Shown: positions 35,950 through 45,462 of the stretch, piece after piece | Layout: every line of letters begins with the position of its first letter | Position numbering within the stretch: position 1 is the stretch's first letter | From: Sneathia sanguinegens | Lineage (GTDB): Bacteria; Fusobacteriota; Fusobacteriia; Fusobacteriales; Leptotrichiaceae | Length of the DNA stretch: 64,000 nt | Assembly: GCF_042033325.1 (NCBI RefSeq) | Contig: NZ_CP160095.1 | Direction: 5' to 3' (one strand) | The notes under the pieces: generated by a model | Told to the model about the DNA's origin: nothing | The model's database searches: none | The model's input: only the letters and a program-made list of their open reading frames with translations | Translations under genes and position numbers: made by a program

Positions 35950-36129
35950 CTACAAACGCTTTTGTGAGATAAGTTCAGTGTTGCCAGGATCAAGTTTAAG
36001 AAGTCTGTTAATATCACGAAGTTCAGACTGAGTATGTTTATTCTCTGCACTAACTTGTTTTAAAGCTGTCTGTAATTTGGTAGTATCTCCACCAATCTCA
36101 ACAGTTATCCCTTTTATTCTATTTGCCAA
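35950..36129 (-). pseudogene. phage tail tape-measure protein, N-terminal stub
   Basis: 59 codons from TTG 36129 (preceded by AAGGAGGTGA) to a stop at 35950. It reads ANRIKGITVEIGGDTTKLQT and LRDINRLLKLDPGNTELISQ. This is the typical beginning of tape-measure proteins of Gram-positive siphophages, which normally run for 700 or more residues. Only the first 8 percent or so remains, so this is the scar of a prophage or phage-like element. It lies just upstream of the fic control region. Confidence 0.75.
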
Positions 36130-36156
36130 TATCTCACCTCCTTAATTTTAGGCATC

Positions 36157-36185
36157 AAAAAAGCACCTACAAATTAGTAAGCGCT
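36157..36185 (-). terminator. candidate Rho-independent terminator
   Basis: On the minus strand: AGCGCTTAC (36185-36177), a six-base loop and GTAGGTGCT (36170-36162) with two G-U pairs, then a T-run. It follows the membrane-protein fragment at 36214-36390. Confidence 0.45.
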
Positions 36186-36213
36186 GTAAACATTATTCAA
36201 TATTAGTATAAAA

Positions 36214-36390
36214 TCAATTTTCATTTAGTCGTTTATATTTTAAAATAGATACAGAGTTAACAGCTATAGACAATATAACTAGAACCCATAATGCTTTGCT
36301 CATTGTAGGCATAATGTCCACAAGACCTCCCCAGTCTTCTTTAATTATACGACTAGTTCCATCAAAATAGAATGCGCATACTGTCAAAGC
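36214..36390 (-). pseudogene. C-terminal fragment of a membrane protein
   Basis: 58 codons open from just after a TAA to the stop at 36214. The sequence includes one clear membrane helix (KALWVLVILSIAVNSVSIL) and a charged end (KYKRLNEN). It has no start codon or ribosome site. A candidate terminator follows. It may be the end of a multi-pass transporter carried by a former mobile element; the family is not recognised. Confidence 0.4.
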
Positions 36391-36567
36391 TTAAAAAAAA
36401 CTCAAAAATCTATATCTTTCCCTCTCCAACTTCTATATCAATATCCTGATATCTATCGCTAAACTTCATAATGGTATGCCTCTCACCAATTCTAACTTAT
36501 ATTATCTTATACCCCATCCATACCGTTAAGCAATTTTCAGACTCTTGTTATTAAATCTAAAAACAAT
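36391..36567. other. intergenic stretch in the accessory region
   Basis: Only a broken short frame is seen on the minus strand: ATG at about 36508, reading MKFSDRYQDIDIEVGEGK, then a stop after 20 codons, with GAGAGG upstream. I cannot assign it. Otherwise no feature is visible. Confidence 0.35.
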
Positions 36568-36769
36568 AAACCTATTGATTTCAAGCCTTTCAGAATGTCT
36601 AACAGACTATTACCTTGTCATCAATACTAGAGTCTCAGCCGTAGCTTTCACCAATCGAAGCTCGTTATTCACTCGCTTCTCTTTGGGAAAACCTGGCATG
36701 AGACCTACCTCTGCTTCGCATAGATTAGCTTTGCTAATTGCGTGATAGCAGGGTTAGGGCTTCAACGTG
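36568..36769 (-). repeat. repeat copy A, carrying rlmD-3'-end-like sequence
   Basis: Direct repeat of 38141-38296. Shared blocks include a 43-base identical stretch (36613-36655 and 38189-38231) and a 56-base near-identical stretch (36713-36768 and 38241-38295). Copy A has about 50 extra bases between the blocks. On the minus strand, 36769-36734 reads HVEALTLLSRN and stop, and 36639-36610 reads AETLVLMTR and stop, both like the C-terminus of RlmD/RumA-type methyltransferases. Together with copy B it flanks the cadD segment. Confidence 0.7.
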
Positions 36770-37145
36770 GCTTGAGTGGTCAGTATGCATAAATTTTAAT
36801 ATTTTAAGTAAGCGTAGTATGTGAGAATATATCCATAAGTATATTTCTTATGTTTTAAATTATCTCTAAATCTAAATTTACTTATAATATATAATTATCA
36901 TTTTTATAAATAAAATACCATAAATATAGTAGACGAGATTTATCGAAATTTATTTATTATTTTTGGTTTTGCTAATACATAGTCTTTTGAGTGTTCTTCA
37001 AATAAAACTTCTTTTTTCTTATTCAGTTTTTCTATTCGATTAATTTACCTCCCATATAACAGGCAAGAAAATAAACACTTATTTTCAACTTCATACACAA
37101 TTCTTGCTTATCATATTTCTTGGGACAGATAAGATAATTTTAAGT
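36770..37145. other. intergenic stretch with a short decayed frame
   Basis: The minus strand carries an open run of 34 codons (37044-36940) reading RIEKLNKKKEVLFEEHSKDY and ending INKFR, without a start codon or ribosome site. This is probably the tail of a lost gene. No other feature is visible. Confidence 0.35.
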
Positions 37146-37185
37146 AAACAAAAAAGACCTACTAAAGATTTCCTTTAATAGGTCT
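37146..37185 (-). terminator. Rho-independent terminator after cadD
   Basis: Stem arms AGACCTACTAAAG (37155-37167) and CTTTAATAGGTCT (37173-37185), one mismatch, five-base loop, with the T-run on the minus strand. It lies 18 bases after the cadD stop. Confidence 0.85.
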
Positions 37186-37203
37186 GAAATATAAAAATAA
37201 CTA

Positions 37204-37827
<624 letters not shown>

Positions 37828-37948
37828 ATTTAATTTTTATAGTCAATCAAAAGTGATTGCACACACATTCTGCCTTGGCAGTTGCCAATGGAGACATTTG
37901 AATAAATAATTTCAAAATTTTCCAATCTTTCTTTTAAGTATTATTTAA

Positions 37949-37977
37949 ACTCTACTTAAATTATCAAATTTTGTCAA
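37949..37977 (-). promoter_or_regulatory. candidate cadD promoter
   Basis: On the minus strand: a perfect TTGACA (37977-37972), a 17-base spacer and TAGAGT (37954-37949). The roughly 130-base leader before cadD contains two perfect short hairpins: TTGGCA..TGCCAA near 37890 and CAATCA..TGATTG near 37850. Confidence 0.45.
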
Positions 37978-38140
37978 GTATGATAATAGATATCCACTCA
38001 AACTACGAAGATTGTATATACATAAGATTAGATCGAACAAAGATTATTTATCTAATATTAAATCATCTCATTCACTATTTTTAATGCTGCTTAGCCTTTT
38101 AATAAAAAAAATTAATAATATGATTATTTAGTTCAAAATT
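37978..38140. other. intergenic stretch upstream of cadD
   Basis: AT-rich sequence between the cadD promoter and repeat copy B. No open frame, hairpin or repeat of note was seen. Confidence 0.4.
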
Positions 38141-38296
38141 CATAAACCTATTAATTTCAAGCTTTACAGAGCCTCTAACCCTCTATTCCCTTGTCATCAA
38201 TACTAGAGTCTCAGCCGTAGCTTTCACCAATTGAACTCTACTTCGCATCGATTAGCTTTGCTAATCGCGCGATAGCAGGGTTAGGGCTTCAACATG
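38141..38296 (-). repeat. repeat copy B, carrying rlmD-3'-end-like sequence
   Basis: Second copy of the repeat at 36568-36769. On the minus strand, 38296-38261 reads HVEALTLLSRD and stop, and 38215-38183 reads AETLVLMTRE and stop. A perfect hairpin CGATTAGC..GCTAATCG (loop TTT) overlaps the first stop region; it is imperfect in copy A. The repeat does not look like an insertion sequence end. Confidence 0.7.
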
Positions 38297-38316
38297 TTTC
38301 GAGTTGCCTTGATAGC

Positions 38317-38385
38317 TATCAAAACTGCGTTCTCAACCCCTATGGTTAAGGGGAACATATCCACACTCGTAGTTGGAAACATATC
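38317..38385 (-). other. further rlmD-C-terminus-like fragment
   Basis: The minus strand reads DMFPTTSVDMFP and then GVENAVLI. The intact methyltransferase gene 650 bases upstream ends in DMFPNTHHVETVALIQKM. The doubled DMFP and the matching spacing suggest a remnant of another 3' end of this gene family. The frame continues to a stop at 38281 inside repeat copy B. Confidence 0.5.
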
Positions 38386-38424
38386 CAACATTGGCTCTCG
38401 TTTGTGGGAAGATATCAACTCAAA

Positions 38425-38805
<381 letters not shown>

Positions 38806-38826
38806 CCCTACCTCCTTTCTTTGAAT

Positions 38827-38858
38827 AAAAAAAGAGCAGCCTTATTTAAGCTACTCTT
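38827..38858 (-). terminator. candidate Rho-independent terminator
   Basis: On the minus strand: AAGAGTAGC (38858-38850), a nine-base loop and GCTGCTCTT (38840-38832), one mismatch, followed by a T-run. It comes after a short decayed frame and immediately before the chimeric gene. Confidence 0.6.
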
Positions 38859-38879
38859 GTAGAAAGTATAAAATGGGTT

Positions 38880-38973
38880 TTATCTTATTATATTTTTTTT
38901 GTGTCTCCTCATACCAGTTGCAAAACTAATCTTACGTCCATGTAGTTTTTTTGAGTCTTTTTGACGTATCCTT
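38880..38973 (-). pseudogene. short decayed gene tail next to rlmD-like gene
   Basis: Open minus-strand run ending at a stop at 38880, reading KDSKKLHGRKISFATGMRRH and KKNIIR. It has no start or ribosome site and is followed by a terminator, as expected for the end of a lost gene. The family is not recognised. Confidence 0.3.
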
Positions 38974-39031
38974 CTTCATATTTATCAAAGACAAAATGTT
39001 TAAAACTTCTTAAAATGCAGGATTTCTAAGT

Positions 39032-40387
39032 TTACATCTTTTGTATCAACGCTACCGTCTCCACATGATGCGTGTTTGGAAACATATCGACAGCCGTAAT
39101 TTTTTTCAATTTATATCCTTTTTCAATAAACATATTTAAATCTCTTGCAAATCTTGATGGTTCACAAGAAATATATATGATATTCTTTATTTTTTTATTT
39201 GCAACGGCTTCAATTACTGATTTTTCTAAGCCCTTTCTTGGAGGATCAAAAATTATACTATCTATATTTTCTTTTTTCAATATTTTATCTATACTATTTT
39301 CAACCTTTGCACAAATAAATTCGATATTTTTTATGCCATTTTCTTTTGCTGTTTCAATTGCTGATTTTACAGAACTAGCCACACTTTCTATACAATATAC
39401 CTTTTTATATTTTTTTGCTAATATCATACCTATAGTTCCAGTTCCTGAAAAAGCATCAATAATATTCATATTATTAACCTCATCCAACATAGAATAGGCT
39501 GTATTATATAGCTTTTCGACTTGTTTTACATTAATTTGAAAAAATAAATCTAAATATATTTTAAAATTAATTGAAAAAATATTTTCACTAATATATTTTT
39601 CTCCAAAAACTAGAATATTTTTTTCACCTAAAATTATATTGTCCTTTTTTTCTTTTATTGAAATATATATGGATTTTATAAAGCTATTTTCTTCATATAT
39701 TCTTGCTAAAACTTTCTTTAATTTTGGTAAAAGACTTGTTTTATTTATTACGACACAAAGCATAGCTTCACCTTTTCTATTATTTCTAATAATTAAACTC
39801 TTCAAAAAACCAGTATGATTTTTTTCATTATATACAGTAAATTTTTCTTTATTTAATTCATTTAAAAATTGTTCTTCTACTTTTTTTGCTACATCGGATT
39901 TTAATAAATCTTCTTCAACTGCAAAAGTATCATGAGATTTTCTTTTATAGAATCCAAGATATATTTTATCCTTTATTTTAATAAAAGGTTGTGCAACCTT
40001 ATTTCTATAATTTTTAATTTCCAAACTAGGTACGATGCCATTATAAATTGGTTTTATATCAATTTTTGAAATGCTAAAAAACATTTCTTCAAGCATTTTT
40101 GTTTTATACTCTAATTGTTTTTCATATTTTAAATGATTAAAATCACAGCCTGAATTATCTTCAAAGCTAATTTTTTCTGCAGTTATCCTATCTTTAGAAG
40201 GAAGCAATATTTTTTCGATTAAACCCCTAGCATATGTTTTTTTTACAGAAATTATTTTAACTTGTAACCTATCACCTATTGCAGAAAGTGGCACAAAAAT
40301 GACTATTTGATTGTAATAAGCTAAGCCCTCTCCACCAAATACTATCTTCTCTATTTCAACTTCTATTATATCTCCAATTTTTAACAT
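39032..40387 (-). CDS. 23S rRNA (uracil-5-)-methyltransferase, RlmD/RumA/TrmA family
   Basis: 451 residues. An N-terminal TRAM domain (about 1-60: IGDIIEVEIEKIVFGGEGL), a central domain, and a SAM-dependent methyltransferase domain with DAFSGTGTIGMIL, FDPPRKGLE, and the nucleophile Cys in YISCEPSRFARDL. The usual four-cysteine iron-sulfur motif is reduced to one visible Cys (SGCDFNHL), as in RlmCD-type enzymes without a cluster. It makes m5U in 23S rRNA (possibly U747/U1939); the exact site is uncertain. Its 3' end is a known integration target for Gram-positive mobile elements, and accessory DNA lies directly downstream here. Confidence 0.87.
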   Translation of the reverse strand: MLKIGDIIEVEIEKIVFGGEGLAYYNQIVIFVPLSAIGDRLQVKIISVKKTYARGLIEKILLPSKDRITAEKISFEDNSGCDFNHLKYEKQLEYKTKMLEEMFFSISKIDIKPIYNGIVPSLEIKNYRNKVAQPFIKIKDKIYLGFYKRKSHDTFAVEEDLLKSDVAKKVEEQFLNELNKEKFTVYNEKNHTGFLKSLIIRNNRKGEAMLCVVINKTSLLPKLKKVLARIYEENSFIKSIYISIKEKKDNIILGEKNILVFGEKYISENIFSINFKIYLDLFFQINVKQVEKLYNTAYSMLDEVNNMNIIDAFSGTGTIGMILAKKYKKVYCIESVASSVKSAIETAKENGIKNIEFICAKVENSIDKILKKENIDSIIFDPPRKGLEKSVIEAVANKKIKNIIYISCEPSRFARDLNMFIEKGYKLKKITAVDMFPNTHHVETVALIQKM

Positions 40388-41541
40388 AAATACTCCAATG
40401 CTATCTTTAATTGTACTTTTAATCCTACATTCAATGCTTCTTCATCAACATAAAAATTTGTTGTATGCAATTGTGTAAAATTATCTTTTGAAACACCTAA
40501 TCTATAGAAGGTACCTGGAATTTTTTCTAAAAAGAAGCCTATATCTTCTACATCCATTCTAGGTATTTGTATATATTCTATTTTATCTTCTCCTAAAATA
40601 TCCTTTGCATTTTTTAATAAATAATCAGTAAATTCTTTATTATTTATTACGGGTGCATAACTATCCCTTATATTAATTTCTATTTTTGCACCATATGCTT
40701 CAACAAATTTGACCAAATCAGTTTTAAAAATATTTAAAATATATTTTTTCATTTCTTGTGTTAATGTTCTCACTGTTCCAGTTAATTCTGCTTCTCCTGC
40801 GACAATATTTTCAGCTGTACCAGCATTAAAAGTTCCAACAGTTATTACGGCACAATCTCGTGCATCAATTCTTCTTGAAACTATTGTTTGTAAAAAATCT
40901 ACTACCTTACTTCCTATCACTACACTATCAATTCCAGTATATGCTAAAGCACCATGAGTTGCCTTACCTAATATTCTAAATTTAAACACCATAGATGTTG
41001 CATGTAATTTATCATATTTTATTCCAATTTTTCCAACTTCAATTTCAGGGGCACAGTGAAAAGATAAAATATTATCAATTTTTTCTGTATCAATGCCTTC
41101 TTCTAACATTCTTTTAGCTCCACCGACAGTTTCTTCTGCTGGTTGAAAGAAAAAATGTGCACTACCTTTCCATAAATCCTTATTCTCTGCAAGTATTTTA
41201 AGTAAAGTTAGTTGTACTGCCATATGCACATCATGCCCACAAGCATGCATAATACCTTCATTTTTTGATTTAAATTCTAAATTATTATTCTCAATTAAAG
41301 GTAAAGCATCCATATCTGCTCTAAATGCTAAAGATTTGCCTTGCCCATTTTTTATTTTTGCATATATTCCTGTTTTAGCTAAAATTGTATATTCCACATT
41401 ATATTTTTCAAGAAAATTTATTATATACTTTTGAGTTTCAAATTCATGTTCACTTAGTTCAGGATTTTGGTGTAGATGTCTTCTAACTTTTAGAAGATAT
41501 TGTTTGTTTTCATTTAAAAGTTCTCTAATTTTTTCGTTCAT
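40381..41541 (-). CDS. M20D family amidohydrolase
   Basis: 386 residues from ATG 41541 (AAAGGAGA upstream; an earlier ATG at 41562 is inside the leader). The zinc ligands of the M20 fold are present: the HACGHDVHM motif, the PAEET acidic pair and the late LHTTNFYVDEEAL histidine, with the lid domain between. The family covers N-acyl-L-amino acid amidohydrolases, hippurate hydrolase and N-acetyldiaminopimelate deacetylase. The substrate cannot be decided. It overlaps the downstream methyltransferase by seven bases. Confidence 0.87.
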   Translation of the reverse strand: MNEKIRELLNENKQYLLKVRRHLHQNPELSEHEFETQKYIINFLEKYNVEYTILAKTGIYAKIKNGQGKSLAFRADMDALPLIENNNLEFKSKNEGIMHACGHDVHMAVQLTLLKILAENKDLWKGSAHFFFQPAEETVGGAKRMLEEGIDTEKIDNILSFHCAPEIEVGKIGIKYDKLHATSMVFKFRILGKATHGALAYTGIDSVVIGSKVVDFLQTIVSRRIDARDCAVITVGTFNAGTAENIVAGEAELTGTVRTLTQEMKKYILNIFKTDLVKFVEAYGAKIEINIRDSYAPVINNKEFTDYLLKNAKDILGEDKIEYIQIPRMDVEDIGFFLEKIPGTFYRLGVSKDNFTQLHTTNFYVDEEALNVGLKVQLKIALEYLC

Positions 41542-41569
41542 TCTTTCTCCTTTTTTCTTCATTTATTAA

Positions 41570-41598
41570 ATTATATTCTAAATTAAGTATAAAGACAA
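41570..41598 (-). promoter_or_regulatory. promoter for the M20 - rlmD-like unit
   Basis: On the minus strand: TTGTCT (41598-41593), a 17-base spacer and TATAAT (41575-41570), 29 bases before the start codon at 41541. Confidence 0.55.
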
Positions 41599-41678
41599 TA
41601 AGAAAATATTAATTATTTTCAAAGATAAAACTAAGATTAATGAGTTATAATATATTAACTTATAACTTGGAGGTTTAT

Positions 41679-42143
41679 ATGATTAAAAAAATTTATATTT
41701 TATTGGCTTTTCTTTTAAGTATTAATTTTTCCTTTTCAAAACCCTCATCAAATAAAGAAAATCTAGCAAATGACATTAGAATGCAGATCCACGAATATGC
41801 TTTAAAATATTTGGATACTCCATACCGTTGGGGAAGTAATGGTCCAAATAATTTTGACTGTTCTGGTTTTGTAAATTATGTTTATAAGAAGAAAGCGAAT
41901 ATTACTTTACCAAGAGTATCTTCAGATATATCTAAAATGAAAGCTAGTAAAGTAGACAACTTTAAAGTAGGCGATATTCTTTTTTTTAAGACAACAAAAA
42001 AAGAAAGAATTTCTCATGTAGGAATTTATATAGGTAATAATAAATTTATACATGCCTCTTCTGCACAAAAAAAAGTTATTATCTCTAAATTAGAAGGATA
42101 TTACAAAAAAGCATTAAGAGGTGCAATAAATTTATTTGAATAA
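41679..42143 (+). CDS. NlpC/P60 family cell-wall peptidase
   Basis: 154 residues. The start at ATG 41679 is set by GGAGG six bases upstream and by the signal peptide that follows (IYILLAFLLSINFSFS); an in-frame ATG at 41640 has no site. The catalytic triad is visible: Cys in NFDCSGFVNYVY, His in RISHVGIYIG and a second His in FIHASS. It has a single catalytic domain with no targeting repeats. Such enzymes cut gamma-D-Glu-diaminoacid bonds in stem peptides during wall growth. It stands alone on the plus strand between two minus-strand blocks. Confidence 0.9.
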   Translation: MIKKIYILLAFLLSINFSFSKPSSNKENLANDIRMQIHEYALKYLDTPYRWGSNGPNNFDCSGFVNYVYKKKANITLPRVSSDISKMKASKVDNFKVGDILFFKTTKKERISHVGIYIGNNKFIHASSAQKKVIISKLEGYYKKALRGAINLFE

Positions 42144-42176
42144 AAAACCATTGATTTATTTCAATGGTTTTTCTAT
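42144..42176. terminator. bidirectional Rho-independent terminator
   Basis: Stem AAAACCATTGA (42144-42154) and TCAATGGTTTT (42161-42171), perfect 11 bp, six-base loop, with T-runs on both strands. It serves the NlpC/P60 gene and the convergent minus-strand cluster; it overlaps the end of the latter. Confidence 0.88.
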
Positions 42177-42773
42177 TTTATCTATTAATTTTTTTAATTT
42201 TGGAAAGGATGTTAAAAGTCTTTCATATCTTTTTTCAAGTCTATCTTTTATTAGTCTATTTAAAAACTTTATATCTTGTTTTAACTTTATTATTTGCATA
42301 ATTGAAATAATAAAGTCATAAAGCATTAATGCTAAGATAAAATGAAGAATAATTGAAAATTGCACTATATTATCTACAATTATACAAATCTTTGGCTGAA
42401 TTATATAAAGTAAAATTAATGATGCTATTCCCCAATAAAATGAAAATTTTATGCAAATATAACCCTTAATATTTAAAAATTCTGTAGTATAATCCCACCA
42501 TTGTAACTTAAATATCTTTTCCAATATATAACCTGTTAAAAATTCTATAAAACTTGTTAATACAATTGCTACTAGAAAAAGTCTTATTGGTCTGTCCAAA
42601 AAATCACTTAGGCAGTATATTAGACAAACACTAGAAAATCCGTATATTGGACAATATGGTCCAATTAAAAAACCACGGTTAATAAATCTCTTTTCTTCAA
42701 AACTTTTATAAGTTACTTCTAAACACCAACCTAAAAATGAATAAATAACAAAGTCCCATAAATATCTATACAT
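42156..42773 (-). CDS. membrane protein of the CmpB family (putative ABC permease)
   Basis: 205 residues with four or five TM helices. It starts FVIYSFLGWCLEVTYKSFEE and continues NRGFLIGPYCPIYGF, LTGYILEKIFKLQWWDYT and GYICIKFSFYWG, the hallmark blocks of the ABC_trans_CmpB family. Despite the family name no ATPase gene is adjacent and transport has not been shown for most members. It overlaps the TruA-like gene by eight bases and is the last gene of the nadV-trpS cluster. The C-terminal 45 residues are charged and helical. Confidence 0.75.
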   Translation of the reverse strand: MYRYLWDFVIYSFLGWCLEVTYKSFEEKRFINRGFLIGPYCPIYGFSSVCLIYCLSDFLDRPIRLFLVAIVLTSFIEFLTGYILEKIFKLQWWDYTTEFLNIKGYICIKFSFYWGIASLILLYIIQPKICIIVDNIVQFSIILHFILALMLYDFIISIMQIIKLKQDIKFLNRLIKDRLEKRYERLLTSFPKLKKLIDKIEKPLK

Positions 42774-43587
42774 TTTTTACCTCACATATTATAACCTTAT
42801 TAGATATATTTAACTTCTTTATATTTTTACCATTTTTACCTATTAATTTTGCCTTATCTTTAGTATAAATATATGTGAATTTTTTTGATTTTTCACAATA
42901 TATAACATCTGGATTATCTAAATTTTCTCTTTCAAAAATTAAGTCTTTTAGAAAATCTTTTAAATATATTTTTTCCAATTTTAAATATTTACCCTCTAAT
43001 TCCTTTAGTGAATTTGTCAATATATATGAACTCATTATTCGAACTTGATGTGGTAAAAAACTATCCCCAATAAAATATAGTTTCCCATCAATATAGCTAA
43101 TCTCTATATTTCTAAAAGTGTTCAATATATTCCTTCCCTTTTTTGTTGTAAATTTTGAATAATCCCTATATCCACTTAGTTCTTGGCAAAGTTTTATAAT
43201 CTTTTCATAAGAATTTTTTATTTTTTCTTTGGGATATTCAAAGATATATTTTCTTTTTTCTATTAAACTTGGAAACTCTAAATAAGGTATTACTTTTTTT
43301 ACATCTTTTATTAATGAATATTTTTTTAATCTGTCTACATTCGCTTCATTTGTCATAAAATATATTATATTTTCTGTTGCAGATACATTTTTATCAGTTC
43401 TTCCTGCTTGTTGTAAACCTTTAACTAATTTTATTTTTTCTTTTTCTAATATTTCCTTTATATAGCCTTTTACACTTTTACAAGCCTTATTTTCATCAAA
43501 ACTATCAAAATCTGTTCCACAATATGTTATATATATCATATATGCAAACAACTTTGTTTTTTCTAATCTTCTCTCATCTATATTCAT
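42766..43587 (-). CDS. divergent TruA-like pseudouridine synthase with KH-like tail
   Basis: 273 residues. The catalytic loop is LQQAGRTDKNVSATEN with D65, corresponding to AGRTDAGVHA of TruA. The later SFLPHQVRIMSSYIL matches the FLYHMVRN region. The N-terminal domain is short. From about residue 240 a segment (DKAKLIGKNGKNIKKLNI) has the GxxG-type loop and hydrophobic frame of a KH-like RNA-binding element, which is not usual for TruA. It probably modifies tRNA; whether it targets positions 38-40 is open. Confidence 0.7.
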   Translation of the reverse strand: MNIDERRLEKTKLFAYMIYITYCGTDFDSFDENKACKSVKGYIKEILEKEKIKLVKGLQQAGRTDKNVSATENIIYFMTNEANVDRLKKYSLIKDVKKVIPYLEFPSLIEKRKYIFEYPKEKIKNSYEKIIKLCQELSGYRDYSKFTTKKGRNILNTFRNIEISYIDGKLYFIGDSFLPHQVRIMSSYILTNSLKELEGKYLKLEKIYLKDFLKDLIFERENLDNPDVIYCEKSKKFTYIYTKDKAKLIGKNGKNIKKLNISNKVIICEVKNV

Positions 43588-43594
43588 ACTAATC

Positions 43595-44485
43595 CTATTT
43601 TTGTATTTCTTTAATTATATACCAAAGTGCTGTTTTTTCATCTACTTTTGCTTGTTTTATATTTGCTTCCATTTCAATACACTTTTTTAAAACTTTTATA
43701 CATTTTTCTTTACTATATTTCAAATTTTTATTTTTTAAATATACTACATAATAATTTAAAGAAAAAATATTCTCATATTTTGAAAAATTTTTTTTAAATT
43801 CTTCATAGTCTTTACTTAAATTTAAACTTGCTAATTTATGAAATATTTCAAAATCCTTATAAATAGAATAAAGTAATAAAAGATAATACTGACCTTGTAT
43901 TTTATTAAAATCTAAGGTCTTATCATATATTTTTTCTAAATAATTTGAAATCTTAATGTCAACATTCTCTAATAAAATTTCCTTAAATTTATTAAAGTCA
44001 AATTTATCTCCAAAAATACTCTTATACTTAAAAATTTCATTTTTAACATGATAATAATTTTTTCCTATTATAGAAATTATTTTTTGTGCTTCAATTTTTT
44101 TTATTTTTAATTCATTTATAATATAGTCTTCAATCAATTTATCGTCATTTTCAATATTTATAATTTCACAATTCATATTTTTAAATTCATTTAAATAAAT
44201 ATTTTTATTTTTAAATTCACAGTAATAATCAATAACGATACCCTTACTATCCTTATAATTTTTTAAAATAGCTAGTAAATCTTTAAATTTTTTTAATTTT
44301 TCACTTCTTTTTAAAATCACTAACTCTGAACTACTATCAAAAATTGAAACATTTCCTATATCTTCTAAAAATTTTTCATATTCTCCTTGAATGCCTGCAT
44401 CATAATTTTTAATAACATCATAATCTTTAGATATTTCTTCTAGTTTTATAAGTCTTGTATTAACTCCAGTTAAAAAATATATCAT
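43595..44485 (-). CDS. holA: probable DNA polymerase III delta subunit
   Basis: 296 residues. The start MIYFLTG and the C-terminal block EMEANIKQAKVDEKTALWYI follow the HolA pattern (a late helix with K and D before the last helix). The middle (VIDYYCEFKNKNIYLNE and then helical collar segments) also fits. The sequence is very divergent and no Walker motif is expected, because delta does not bind ATP. Delta opens the sliding clamp with the DnaX product encoded at 11669. It overlaps trpS by four bases. Confidence 0.6.
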   Translation of the reverse strand: MIYFLTGVNTRLIKLEEISKDYDVIKNYDAGIQGEYEKFLEDIGNVSIFDSSSELVILKRSEKLKKFKDLLAILKNYKDSKGIVIDYYCEFKNKNIYLNEFKNMNCEIINIENDDKLIEDYIINELKIKKIEAQKIISIIGKNYYHVKNEIFKYKSIFGDKFDFNKFKEILLENVDIKISNYLEKIYDKTLDFNKIQGQYYLLLLYSIYKDFEIFHKLASLNLSKDYEEFKKNFSKYENIFSLNYYVVYLKNKNLKYSKEKCIKVLKKCIEMEANIKQAKVDEKTALWYIIKEIQK

Positions 44486-45447
44486 TTATATAATCCCACA
44501 GTTTTTCTTACTATTTCCATTTTTTTCTCTGCTATTTCACTAGCTTTCATCTTACCTTTTTCAAGTATTTCACGAACATAATCTAAATTATTTGCTAATT
44601 TTTCTCTTTTTTGTCTAGCATCTGAAAAATATTCTAAAATTTTACCAAGTAGTTCCTTCTTAGCTGTTCCATATCCATAATTACCCTTGATAAATTTTTC
44701 CTTCATTTCTTCTACTTCTTCTTTTGTTGCAAATAACTCATATATTTTTGTAATATTATTATTCGGATCCTTAGCTTCTTCTAAGCTTTTACTATCTGTA
44801 ACTATTGACATTACTTGTTTTTTTAATTCTTTTTCTGGTAAAAACATATTAATTACATTTCCATATGATTTACTCATTTTTTCACCATTTGTTCCATTAA
44901 CAACAGCAACACTTTCCATTATCAAAGCTTCTGGTAATTTAAAAATATTTGAATTATAGAATTCATTGAATTTTGTCGCTATATCTCTTGCAAATTCTAC
45001 ATGTTGTTTTTGATCTTTTCCAACTGGTACTAAGTCTGTATCGTACATAAGTATATCTGCTGCCATTAAAACTGGATATGTAAATAAACCAGTATTAGGC
45101 TTCAAACCTTTAGATATTTTATCCTTATATGCATGACCCCTTTCAAGTAAAGCCAAAGGTGTAATATTATTTAATATCCACATTAATTCAGCATGAATTG
45201 GTATATCTGATTGTAAAAATATTGTTGATTTATTAGGATCCAATCCTAAAGCTAAATAATCTAAAAGTACATTTATTGTATTTTCTCTTAACTTATCTGG
45301 ATTTGGATTTGATGTTAAAGCATGATAATCAGCTAAAAAATATAGACCTTCATACTTTTCTTGTAAATCAACAAATTGTTTTAATGCTCCAAAATAATTA
45401 CCTATATGTAAAATACCACTAGGTTGTATTCCCGATAAACTTCTCAT
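44482..45447 (-). CDS. trpS: tryptophanyl-tRNA synthetase
   Basis: 321 residues, the normal bacterial length. Class I signatures: GIQPSGILHIGNYFGA (HIGH-type) and GEKMSKSYGN (KMSKS). VPVGKDQKQHVEFARD is also typical. It charges tRNA-Trp. It is the second gene of the minus-strand cluster, 15 bases after nadV. Confidence 0.95.
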   Translation of the reverse strand: MRSLSGIQPSGILHIGNYFGALKQFVDLQEKYEGLYFLADYHALTSNPNPDKLRENTINVLLDYLALGLDPNKSTIFLQSDIPIHAELMWILNNITPLALLERGHAYKDKISKGLKPNTGLFTYPVLMAADILMYDTDLVPVGKDQKQHVEFARDIATKFNEFYNSNIFKLPEALIMESVAVVNGTNGEKMSKSYGNVINMFLPEKELKKQVMSIVTDSKSLEEAKDPNNNITKIYELFATKEEVEEMKEKFIKGNYGYGTAKKELLGKILEYFSDARQKREKLANNLDYVREILEKGKMKASEIAEKKMEIVRKTVGLYK

Positions 45448-45462
45448 TTTTTCTCCTACTTT

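Noticed and set aside
36545..36745. Plus-strand frame of 66 codons in repeat copy A
   Set aside because: No ribosome site, not kept in repeat copy B, and the opposite strand gives protein-like gene-end sequences.
39072..39497. Long plus-strand open frame antisense to the rlmD-like gene
   Set aside because: Coding on the minus strand is certain from catalytic motifs; the antisense frame is Phe/Ile/Ser-rich without start signals, as expected for a shadow in AT-rich DNA.
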